Shown: one piece after another, positions 33,959-43,700 of the stretch
Numbering within the stretch: the stretch's first letter is position 1
Layout: every line of letters begins with the position of its first letter
Assembly (NCBI RefSeq): GCF_004348595.1
Contig: NZ_SMKD01000007.1
Coordinates: 1 to 64,000 of the forward strand
Direction of reading: 5' to 3'
Length of the DNA: 64,000 bases
Source: Micromonospora sp. KC723
GTDB lineage: Bacteria > Actinomycetota > Actinomycetes > Mycobacteriales > Micromonosporaceae
The notes under the pieces: generated by a model
What the model saw: the letters and a program-made list of their open reading frames with translations, nothing else
Database searches by the model: none
What the model was told of the DNA's origin: nothing
Program-made: the position numbers and the translations under genes

Positions 33959-34555
33959 ATGATCGGGAACGGCGTGCGGATGCTGGACGGGGGGCAGGCG
34001 TCCTTCGGTGACCAGGTCTTCGAGCGACTGCTGAGGGAACGGATCGTCTTTCTCGGCACGGAGGTCACCGACGCCTCGGCCAACCAGATCTGCGCCCAGA
34101 TCCTGCTGCTCGCCGCCGAGGACAGCAGGCGCGACATCTACCTCTACATCAACTCGCCGGGCGGCTCGGTGAGCGCCGGCATGGCCGTTTACGACACCAT
34201 GCGGTACGTGCCCAACGACGTGGCCACCCTGGCGCTGGGGTTCGCCGGTTCGATGGGGCAGTTTCTGCTCTGCGCCGGGACGGCCGGCAAGCGCTTCGCG
34301 CTGCCCCACTCGCGGATCATGATGCACCAGCCCTCCGGGGGGATGGGTGGCACGGCCGCCGACATCACCATCCAGGCCGAGAACATGCTGCACGTGAAGC
34401 AGACCATGCAGGAGCTGATCGCCCAGCACAGCGGGCGCACCCTCGACGAGATCCAGCGTGACTGGGACCGGGACCGTTGGTTCACCGCCGAACAGGCCCG
34501 CGAGTACGGCCTGATCGACCGGGTGATCAGCCACGCCGGTCAGCTCGGCGACTGA
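33959..34555 (+). CDS. clpP: ATP-dependent Clp protease proteolytic subunit
   Basis: The 198-residue ClpP has the triad Ser (GFAGSMGQFLL), His (RIMMHQPSGG) and Asp (DRDRWFTAEQA), plus the handle helix and VFLGTEVTDASANQICAQIL start. It forms a 14-mer with Clp ATPases. It is a single copy here, whereas most actinobacteria encode paired clpP1P2. ATG 33959 has GGAAGG about 10 nt upstream. Lies 134 nt behind a ClgR-type regulator, its probable activator. Confidence 0.93.
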   Translation: MIGNGVRMLDGGQASFGDQVFERLLRERIVFLGTEVTDASANQICAQILLLAAEDSRRDIYLYINSPGGSVSAGMAVYDTMRYVPNDVATLALGFAGSMGQFLLCAGTAGKRFALPHSRIMMHQPSGGMGGTAADITIQAENMLHVKQTMQELIAQHSGRTLDEIQRDWDRDRWFTAEQAREYGLIDRVISHAGQLGD

Positions 34556-34605
34556 CCGTTCCCGCGCCGCCCCATGGGGCAGGCACCTGCCGGGCGGGAC
34601 GACCG

Positions 34606-35596
34606 GTGTCCGAGGTCGGTGAGGCGGCGGTGGTGCGGGCAGCACTGGACGGCTTGGCGCTGCGACTCGACGGACGGCCGGCGGAGCCGACGACGGTACG
34701 ACGGAAGCGGTCGGTGTTCTACAACGTGCTTCGGTACGCCGTCGAGCTGGAGGCGTTGGCGTTCAACTCGGTCGACAAGATCCGGGTACGGGCGCAGCGA
34801 GCGAAGGTCGCCGAGTCGGTCGACCGGCGGGTGGCGGTCAACGGTCCTCAGGCGCGGGAACTGCTGACAGCAGTGTCGTACGTCGGCGAGCGGGGCCGGG
34901 TGGGCCGCGGTGAGCGCCTGGTCGCGTTCTTCGCCTGCCTGTACTTCGCGGCGCTGCGACCGAGTGAGGCGCTGGCGTTGCGCGAGCAGGACTGCCACCT
35001 TCCGGCGATCGGGTGGGGCCGGCTGACGCTGGTCGACAACCGGCCCCAGGCGGGTAAGCGGTGGACCGACAGCGGCGAGGTGCACGACCGGCGCGGGTTG
35101 AAGCACCGGGCGACGGCGGATTCCCGGGTCGTGCCGATCCCACCAGAGCTGGTGGGCATCCTGCGGCGGCACGTCGACCGGTTCGGCGTCGCCGACGAAG
35201 GTCGGCTCTTCCGCAGCGGCAAGGGCAACGTGGTGGCCGCATCGACGTACTCGCCGGGTGGGAGGCAGCGCGGGAGCTGGCGTTCCGGTGCAGGTGGCAT
35301 CACCGCTGGCCGGGCGACCGTACGACCTGCGGAACGCGGCGGTATCGCTGTGGCTGAACTCTGGTGTTCCGGCAACCGACGTCGCCGCGCGTGCCGGGCA
35401 CTCCGTCGACGTGCTGCTGAAGGTGTGCGCCAAGCGCATCGACGGCCAGGAGGCCACGGTCAACCAACGAATCGAGGCGGCGTTGGGCGGCCCGGGTGCG
35501 AGTCTCACCGGCAGCCACACCAGTCCGGATCTTGACCGGAACGGCCGGCGTGACCTGGCCAAACGTCACCAAGATCAATCCGTGGATAGTCCGTGA
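34606..35596 (+). pseudogene. Tyrosine-recombinase integrase, truncated, frameshifted and catalytically dead
   Basis: The frame from GTG 34606 covers the core-binding domain (FYNVLRYAVELEALAFNSVDKIRV) and the first catalytic Arg (YFAALRPSEALAL). Near 35261 and again near 35285 the reading frame shifts, after which LAGRPYDLRNAAVSLWLNSG continues. The DLRH box reads DLRN (His to Asn), and the nucleophile Tyr in the usual VYAK motif is Cys (VCAKRID). The N-terminal arm-binding region is missing. It sits 104 bp from the 3' end of tRNA-Arg, the usual place for an integrase at an attachment site. It should be inactive. Confidence 0.85.
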
Positions 35597-35699
35597 ACAG
35601 CGACAAACGGCGGCTCAGGGTGGCACCGGGCCGACAGGTCAACCCATCGACGCAGAAACGTATCCGCTGCTCAGATGGTGTTTTTGCTGATCTTTGAGG

Positions 35700-35772
35700 T
35701 GCCCCCGGCAGGATTCGAACCTGCGACACACGGTTTAGGAAACCGATGCTCTATCCCCTGAGCTACGAGGGC
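35700..35772 (-). tRNA. tRNA-Arg (CCU anticodon)
   Basis: The minus strand folds as a 73-nt tRNA. The acceptor GCCCTCG pairs with CGGGGGC (one G-U), the D arm is GCTC..GAGC, the anticodon loop is TTCCTAA giving anticodon CCT, and the T arm reads GCAGG-TTCGAAT-CCTGC. No complete CCA is encoded. It reads AGG codons. tRNA-Arg(CCU) genes are frequent integration targets, and the decayed integrase and the flanking repeats support that here. Confidence 0.95.
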
Positions 35773-36042
35773 GCGAGTGCCTAGTCTAGCGACCTGGGGG
35801 TTCACCTGGGGTGGCAGGGAGTGGCCCACGTTCACCCGCGTCACCCGTATCCCTGTTATCCCAGCCCAGGACCACACCCCGAGCACACGAACCCCCGTTT
35901 GCGACCGGCGGTCGCCCGGGGTGACCCGTGCTGGCACCGGCTGGAGAGCACACACCGCGCACATCAGCCCAAAATCAAGTGCTCGCTCGTGGGCATGAAC
36001 TCAACTCGGCAACACCGCGTGCGGGGGCGGGGTCGCGCTTGC
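35735..36042. repeat. Left copy of ~300-bp island-flanking direct repeat
   Basis: Starts within the anticodon loop of tRNA-Arg (TTAGG on the plus strand), covers the tRNA 5' half, and continues about 270 bp into its upstream flank. It matches 54020-54343 in the same orientation with scattered substitutions and one short insertion in the right copy. Shared landmarks include GCGAGTGCCTAGTCTAGCGA and GAGCACACGAACCCCCGTTT. The two copies bracket about 18.3 kb of accessory DNA. Confidence 0.85.
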
Positions 36043-36063
36043 ACCAGGTATGCGCGCTTCGCG

Positions 36064-36562
36064 GCTACCTACAACTCCTAACTTTTGGGCGTTGGAGTCG
36101 TCGCCAGCAGATGATGGCGCAGGCAAGGGTGAGGAAGGCTTCGTGGATGTCGTCGCGGATCTCCTAGCGGATGCGCAGGCGGCGGAACCAGTGCAGCAGG
36201 GCGATGGTTTGTTCGACGACCCACCGGCGGGCGCCCAGGCCGGAGCCGTGGCCGACTCCTCGTCGGGCGATGATCGGGTTGATGCTTTTGGCTCGTAGCT
36301 GTTTGCTGTAGCAGTCGTAGTCGTAGCCACGGTCGGCGTAGATCTCTGTTGGTCGCTGTCGTGGCCTGCTGCGGATGCCCCGGATACGGGGCCTTGTCGA
36401 CCAGGGGCATGAGTTGGGTGACGTCGTGGCGGTTGCTGCCGGTCAGTGCCGTGGCGAGGGGGATGCCGCCTGCGTCGGTGATGACGTGGTGTTTCGAGCC
36501 CGGGCGGCAGCGGTCGACCGGGCTCGGACCGGTTTTGGGCCGCCCTTGAGCGTCCGCACATG
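36064..36562 (-). mobile_element. IS5-family (IS427-like) transposase remnant
   Basis: Read on the minus strand, GPSPVDRCRPGSKHHVITDAG and SNRHDVTQLMPLVD in one frame are followed in another by YADRGYDYD, HGSGLGARRWVVEQTIALLHWFRRLRIR and EIRDDIHEAFLTLACAIICWR (given as separate landmarks). TAG at 36165-36167 replaces a Trp codon, and at least one frameshift is present. The N-terminal part is missing, cut at about 36562 by an IS110 fragment. No inverted repeats could be found. Dead element. Confidence 0.8.
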
Positions 36563-36571
36563 ACCAGACGC

Positions 36572-36870
36572 CGCCTCGCGTCAAGCTGATCAATGAACTC
36601 GAGGGGATCGACAAGAAGATCAAGGCCGCGCGGAGAAGGACCTCAAGGAGCTGGTGGTCGCCCGCGGCTGCACCCTGATGCAGCTGCACGGCATCGGCCC
36701 CTCAGGCGCGGCCCGCCTACTGGCAGACGTCGCAGACATCAGCTGCTTCGCCGACCGCGACCGGTTTGCCTCCTGGAACGGCACCGCGCCCCTGGACGCC
36801 TCATCCGGCGACCAGAAGCATCACCGTCTCTCCGCGCCGGCAACCGGCGGAACAGCAGCCCACCACTGAC
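36572..36870 (+). mobile_element. IS110-family transposase fragment
   Basis: The plus strand encodes the C-terminal Transposase_20 region: LINELEGIDKKIKAA, LQLHGIGPSGAARLLADV (helix-hairpin-helix) and FADRDRFASWNGTAPLDASS. A frameshift lies near 36620 and another near 36832, where one base is missing before RAGNRR. The N-terminal DEDD catalytic part is absent. It directly abuts the IS5 remnant. Confidence 0.8.
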
Positions 36871-37379
36871 GGAGCAGTGGGCTAAGAATCGCTTCACCTA
36901 ATCAAGAGCGCCCGGCTACGCCGGACGCACGCGCACGCGCTACAGCCGTTCCGGCCCCGCGGGCACGCGCCCACGCAACAAACCGCCCAGACCCGGCAGA
37001 CGCAAGCAACACCAGACGGGGCGTGGCGGCCAAGCCGTCGCGCTCCGGCCAGATGCAGTCGCCGTTCGTGCTGCAATCCACCGAGGTGATGAAGACCAAC
37101 AACCCCCTCGCCAGAGCTTCGCCCGTCGTTACGTCCGGGATCGACACCGCGATGCTGCGCGCCGCACCATCGGCACCTTTTGACCGCTGCCAGGATCAGG
37201 CCAGCAATGATCTATAGATTTGCATACGCGCGGAGAAAGTGACACCAACCGTGACAGCAACCCACAGGAACAGCAAGGGCCAATGGCGCACAAGGGAGTG
37301 GAGCCACTACCGACGGCAGTGGCTCCACTTTGTGATCAATGCGATGGGAAGAGCCGTCACCCAAGAGCCGCCGTAAGCA
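36871..37379. other. Non-coding stretch inside the island
   Basis: No gene is supported in these 509 bp. A minus-strand frame of 81 codons (36902-37147) exists but resembles nothing and has no ribosome-binding site. A hairpin at 37297-37329 is listed separately. Confidence 0.5.
37297..37329. terminator. Hairpin terminator behind the toxin/immunity operon
   Basis: AGTGGAGCCACT pairs perfectly with AGTGGCTCCACT across a 9-nt loop (12-bp stem), 51 bp beyond the stop of the immunity gene on the minus strand. Confidence 0.7.
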
Positions 37380-37775
37380 CTATTTATGCCCGACTCTAAT
37401 CGAACTCACCGGAGGCAGGGAGAGCGGCATCTCGTCCGTCACCCAAGCGAATTCGAGAGATGAGAGTCGTCCTCCTGAAAGCCAGACAAGCAGCTCGCCG
37501 ACATAGTTCTCAGCCTCATCGTAGACGTGTGCATCGACCGGCAGCACTCCGTCCGCCACTTGTGCAGCAGGCAGATCGACTGATATGTCGAGATCGATAC
37601 TCGGCGACCCGCTCGGCTGCCACCGAGCCGACACCTTCGCTGAGTCAAGCTGCGCCCTAAGTTCTGCCACACCAGGGACGCCGTCGACCAAGATCGCCCG
37701 GATGACCTGGTGCTCGAGGGCAGTCAGGGGGCGAGGGAGCTCCTCACCCCGACCGGTTTCTAGATGGATACTCAC
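37380..37775 (-). CDS. Probable immunity protein for the Rhs toxin (DUF6984-like)
   Basis: The 131-residue protein starts at GTG 37775, sharing one base with the TAG of the toxin gene, the classic immunity position. The pattern LTALEHQVIRAILVDGVPGVAELRAQL, DLDISVDLP, GELLVWLSGGRLSSLEFAWVTDE resembles small proteins of the DUF6984 type often found behind toxins. The base composition of this gene and of the toxin tip is visibly lower in GC than the backbone. Expected to bind and neutralise the C-terminal toxin in the cytoplasm; this is inferred from position. Confidence 0.7.
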   Translation of the reverse strand: MSIHLETGRGEELPRPLTALEHQVIRAILVDGVPGVAELRAQLDSAKVSARWQPSGSPSIDLDISVDLPAAQVADGVLPVDAHVYDEAENYVGELLVWLSGGRLSSLEFAWVTDEMPLSLPPVSSIRVGHK

Positions 37776-40700
37776 TACGACGCCCCAGGGAACTTCGATG
37801 GAATAAACGCGGTTCCTATTCGAGGCACACCATTGACCACTGCCCCTCGAATTGTCACCGTCTCGCCATAGATTTCACGCTGCACTTCGAAAGGGCCCTG
37901 CGCAGGAAGCCCACAGGTACAGCGCAGGCTATCGGTGATTGCACGCATCGCTTCGGACCTGCCTCCCGCAGCAGTTACAAGATCTCCGAATCCGTGCTTT
38001 GCGGGGTCAATTACGTGCTCCAATTTTTGTGGCGTGTTAGCAAGATCGAATGCCTCATCTAACGTCGACTGGCTCAGCGGAGTGCAGCCATTGGTGTTGT
38101 GGACCAACACCGGCGTGGTGCCGGCGAGCACATAGTACGTGGGGATGCCGTCAACGCTAAGGTTATACGCCAAGGCAATCTTGGTGGCTTTGGCGTCGAA
38201 GCTCTTTACCTTCGCTACACCGCTGGGAGTGCGCAGCAGGTCACCAGGATCAAGTTCCTCAGCACCCTGCCACGCCTGGTCGGACTCGTTCCAGAACGGG
38301 TGGTCCTCCGTGGTGACTACCGCGCCACGTTCGGTCACCAGCACATAGAGTTGATCCTCGTGTACCCATAGCTTCGTAACTTTCCGGTGCCCTGATTCGC
38401 CAGTCTCGGGATCGGCAGCGAGCACCTCGTCGCCGACCTCGATCTTGCTGATCGCCTTTCTGCTGCCGTCAGCCATCAGAACTTCGGTGTCACCACTGAA
38501 GCTACACGCAGCCTTAATGGACCGTCGGAGAAGAGATTTCCCAACGGGCCCCACTAGCTTGCCAGAGGGGACGAAGCCAACGGCGGTCCAGACGCACCCC
38601 GAGACCTTGCCTTTCGTGCAGTCCTGCACATCGGTGATCCCGAGCAGATCCAAGAGGGCTCGCTGCGTCTGCTTCGACCTTGCTTTCCGCAGTGCGGCAC
38701 AGACTTCGGGGTTGTTGTAACAGAACACGAAGTTCTCGACGACCTCGCGCTGAAAAATATCGAGGTTCGTAATATGGGTGTAATACCGGAATTGCGCCCC
38801 CGTTTCAAGGGTCAAATAACCCGGACCCGGCATCGGACGACCGTCTTCATCGGACTTGCCCGTCCAGGTTCGGGGATCAGCGGAGTTCTCCTCCTTCTTT
38901 CCTCCGCAGGATGCTGGCCAACAAGGGTTGTTCTCCTTGTTCTTGTTGTTTCCTTTTTCGTCACCTGGGCGGTAGTTGTCGCAGACGTCGCCGTCCTCGA
39001 CACACGGAGTCATTCCGCTTGGGTCGCTCAACGTCACCGGACTGTCGACGGAGTAGGCGTACGGGTTCCAGTGCCGAGGGTCCGAGAGGACCATGATCGG
39101 GTCGACCGCGACGAACTTGCCGATCGCAGGGTCGTACGGCCGGGCACCGATGTGGGTCAGGCCAGTAACGTTGGAGCCACCGTCGATCGTGCCGCCGACG
39201 AAGCCGAGCTGGTTGGACCAAGCCGGCGGTGGCGTGCCGCGGGAGCCACCGTACGGAGTCTGCCGCCGCTGGGTGATGGTTTGGTTTCCGGAGGCAATGC
39301 TGAGTTCCTGGGTGCCCTGGTGGTCGGTGATCAGCCAGGTGATCCCGGTCCCCGGCATCCGCATGCCGATCAGCTGACCGAGGTGGCTGTAGTACCGGGT
39401 CGCCGTCTTGGAGCCGTCGGTGGTCGTGTACCGGATCTCCATTCCCGGCAGGTACAGCGTCTTGCCGGTGGGATCGCGCGCTATAAGGCGGTTGCCCTCG
39501 GGGTCGTACAGGTAGGAGTGGTTCTTGCCACTGTCGGTCAGGCCTACCAGCTTGCTCTCGCTGTCCCAGGTCAGGACCTGGCTGCCCGTGCCGCCGGGGC
39601 AGGTGTTGTTCACCGCTGTTGCCGTCGGACGGCATGTCATGTTGCCGGCGGCGTCGTACTGGTAGTTGCGGGTGCCCGCGCCGGTCCCGGTGGTGGCCAC
39701 CTGATGTACGCCGTGCGGCTGGGCCTTACCCAGGTCGGGGTACTTGTAGGTGGATTCGGTGCTCGCGGTGCCATGCTTGGTTTCCGTGACCCGGTTGCCG
39801 GACGACTTGCCGATCGGGTCATACGTCCATGAGTGCCAGTATGGTGCCGGACCGCCGAGTTCCGTCTCCGTCGGCGCCGCGTCGCACCTTCCCGAGGTCG
39901 GGGTCCATGCCTGCGTCAGGCGTCTGGCGTAGTCGTGGCCGAAGCACTGCACGTCGGCGGTGCCACCCACCGGAGTGTCCGCGATCCGGATGATATTGCC
40001 CGCGGGGTCGTACCCATAGTTGGCGTCAGCCACCATCTGCGGGGTGACCTGCCGACTCGTCACGACGTCAGCCAGCCGGCCCGTGCTGTCCTCGTAGCTC
40101 CAGGCGCGCTCAAGGAAGTTTTGCGCAGTCTGCTGGTACTGGATGAGACCGACCTGACCGAGCGCGTTGTAGCTGGTGTCGGTGACATATTGCCCCGCGT
40201 TGGGCCAGTTGGTCTTGACCTGCTCGGCCAGGCCGGTCGTCGAGTTGTAGGTGAAGGTGAGCTGCTCGGCGCCGAGACCACCGGCGTTCGGGTACGTCGC
40301 GGAGCCGAGCGTGACGCCGTCGGCCTTGTAACTACGGGTGAAGCTGTAGGTGCCGTTGAGCCCCGTCTCGGTCGCCGGAATGACGTAGTCCTCGCCCAAG
40401 GACCGGTACATTGGGCTGTAGCCTCGTACCCGCACCTTGTACTCGGTGGTGCCGTTGTTGGTCCACCGGCTGCTGGAGGCAGGCATTCCCTTCGCGCCCG
40501 TTGGGTCGTACGCCCAACTGGATCGCAGATTTTCCGGAGCGATGGACCCCTCGTATACGGCGTCCTTACGGCCCAGGCTGTCGTAGCGGTAGACCAGCTT
40601 CTGCTGGCGAGCGTCCAGCGTGTATTCGAGTTCACCGTTGTCGGCATACTGGGACTCCGTGCGCCCCTTGTCGGGATCGACAGCCAACCGCTGCCGGCCT

Positions 40701-43700
40701 CGGACGTCGTAACCGTAGGACCACTCGTTCCCGGCAGAGTCCTTGACCGAGGTCAACTGGTTCTTGCGGTTATAGGTGTAGATGCTGGCGTCGTAGGGAC
40801 CGGTAAAGGATCGGTCCGCGTGCTGCCGGACCTCCACGGTGTTGCCCCGGGCGTCGGTGATCGAGGTGGTCGCGGTGCCGCCCTCCGGCGGGGTGACGTA
40901 CACCCGGTCACCGCCGTAGGCCGTGGTGGTCCGCCACTTCTCCTGGCCGCTGGTGGTCTGGATGCTCGCGGTCGTCCGGCCGGCCCGGTCGTACTGGTTG
41001 ACCGTCTGGATGTTCGCTTCCCACGCCGCGATCGACCTCAGGGTCGTGCCGGGCGCGACGTTGGGGTCGCGGTGGCTGGCGTTGGCGTTGGCGTAGGCAA
41101 CCCGCCCGGCGGCGTCGTACACCGACTCGCTGAACACGGTCCCGCCGCCGGACGCTGCCGACGTCTGGGTCTGCCGCGGACGGAGCATCCCGTCATACAG
41201 CGCGTAGCTGGTGACGTAGCTGCCCTCGGGGTTCAACGCCCGCGTGGTGACCGCGTTGACGCCGCCACTGTTTCGAAGGGTGTACGTGTACTCGGTGGAG
41301 GGAGTGCTCGTCGGGTTGGCCGGATCCGGACCGATCGAGCGGTTCGGCAGCCAGACCTTCCGCAGCCGGCCGAGGCCGTCGTATCGCAGGTCGGTGGTCT
41401 TGCCGTTGGCATCGATGGTGCGCTTCGGCAGCCCCCAGGCCGGCTCCATTTCCTGAGTTGATTTCCAATCCAGGTGGTTAGTGGTCTCCACTTTGGTGAC
41501 AGGGCCACCCGACGCCGGGGTGTACGTCGTGATAGTCCTGTTGTTGCGCACGTCCGTGGACTCGCGCACCCGGCCGTGATCGTCGTATACGGATGTCCCG
41601 GTCGTCAGCCAGTCGGTGCCCCCGGACTCCGACCACCCCTTCAAAGTTTCCGCCCTGGTGGGGTTGCCCTTTGTGGGCGGAACGCCGTACGCCTTACCGT
41701 CATACGAGGTCCGCACGTCGCTGATGACGTCATCCGCGCTTTTCGGAGCCGTGCCGCACGGCAGGGCGATGGTCTCCACCCGCACTGCGGTGGACAGGAT
41801 GTTCAGGTCGGTGTTGCGGGCGTAAGTGGTGCGGATGCACTGCTCGTCACCGTCGGCTGCGACGTTACCCAGGTCGCTGGAGGTGGCCTCCATGCCGTAC
41901 GAGTCGAAGGTGCTGGAACTCTTGACGACCCGCCAGCCGCGGCCGGCATCGAGCTTCACCGCGTCCCAGGACGTTTCCACGCCGGTGTAGCGGGCGTACG
42001 TGGTGGTGGTTCCCATGTCGCGCATCGCGGTGTGCGGCGACTGCCAGCCCTGGTTGACGGAGCGTGAAACGATGTCGGTGTCGACACCGTTGTAGGTGAT
42101 TTGTTCCCGCACCTGCCCGGCCAGCGCATCATGATCGTTGACCTGGCCAGCGTCCGCGACGTCGACCACGTCGCCGTCCCCGTTCAGGTCCACCCCGCGT
42201 AGTGTGACGGTACGGGTGCCATCACTGGGTGCCGCCTTGTCGCCGTGCATGCCGCGGTAGTAGCGGGTCTCGGAAAGGGTTTCCTGGCCATCGGCGCCTT
42301 TACGGACCCGAATTCGACCGTAGCCGCGGTAGTCCGACCAGGTACGGAACTTGTCCTTGGTCATGCCGTCGTCGTCGGCGTGGTGCCAGGCCGCGCCATC
42401 GAGGTACTCGTATGCGGTGATGACGTCAGTCCCGCCGCCGGTCCAGTCGGACTCGAAGACCCGCTTAACGACGTACTTGTGGAAGTAGTCTCTCTCGATG
42501 GCCTTCGTAAAGGGGTTTTCCGTCAGCACCGGGTAGCAGCGGAGCGTGTTGCTCTGTGGAGAGGTGGGCATCGGACCGTCGGTGTCGCACTCCGGGTCGG
42601 AGTACTCGACGACGATCCTTCCGCCGGTCTCGGTCCAGATCGTGTTCAGCCGCATCCAATGCATCGGCGGCTTGCCGTCGTCGGTCTTGTCGACTCGGTT
42701 GGGGCGCTGCACCCAGTCGAAGTTGACCTCCGGTAGATCGACCCTCTCGCCGATGTGGCCGGTGTGCCGGATCGACTCCAGCCACATGCCGTCTCGCGAG
42801 CCGTCGCCGTTCTTGGGAAAGTTGTGGTCGAGGCTCCAGCTCTCCACGTCACCGGCGACCCCGGCGACCTTCGTCGTGATCTTCGTGAGCCGGCGGGTCG
42901 ACCAGAACGTCGGCGAGTACTTGCCCTCGCAACTCGCGCCCGTGCACTCCTGGTCCCACGGAGTGTCGGGCCAGTGTGCCTCGTCGTGCGTGGCGCAGCC
43001 TGACCTGCACCGGTCTGAGGTGGTGAAGAAGACCTGCGCCGTCGGGGTGACTGACCGGTCGGTGGTACCTCGGTCCCAGGTGCCGTAGTCGATTCGGGTC
43101 AGGTGCGACGCCCGGACGTAAGAGACGTCGTTGCTGTCGGTGACGTTCGCCGCGTACTTGTTGGTCTCCTGGTCGTACCAGAACGACATGGTGCCACCGC
43201 GCGTATCGACGACGTAGTCGAGGTTCCATCGCCATGCCTGGTTGCAGTGGGCTGCGGCGAAGGAGGCGTTGTCGCAGGGCTCGTCCTTGTGGTTTCCGTA
43301 GACGCGGACGGTGTCGGTGGAGGCGGTGTCGATGGTCTGCCCCGGCAGGTCGTCACGGCCGAAGAAGTACTGGGTCCCGTCGGCGGCGGTGACCTTCCAG
43401 TACTCACCGTTGTCGTCGCCGTTCGAGCCGCCGGTCAGTTTCTCAACCTTGGACGCGTCGTCGCTCTTCGGGCGCCACTCACCGGTCTTTCCGTCCTTGA
43501 CCAACTCGGTCGACCGGCCGTTGAGCGAGAGGACGGCGTTGTCGGTGCCCCAGCACTGGTCGCCGACCTGGTCGTTGTTGGTCGCGCCGTTGGCGGTGTC
43601 GTGAAAGCACGGCACGTAACGCCGTTCGATGAAGCCCGGGTGGTATTCGAAGCCTTCACCGATCCAGGAAGGCTGGTTGTTCGAGGCGTCGCTGCGTCCG

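Noticed and set aside
36902-37147. 81-codon minus-strand frame in the island
   Set aside because: No ribosome-binding site, no family, and the second half is Arg/Ala repeat-like.
39833-41461. 542-codon plus-strand frame inside the Rhs gene
   Set aside because: Antisense shadow of Rhs repeats with no domain of its own.
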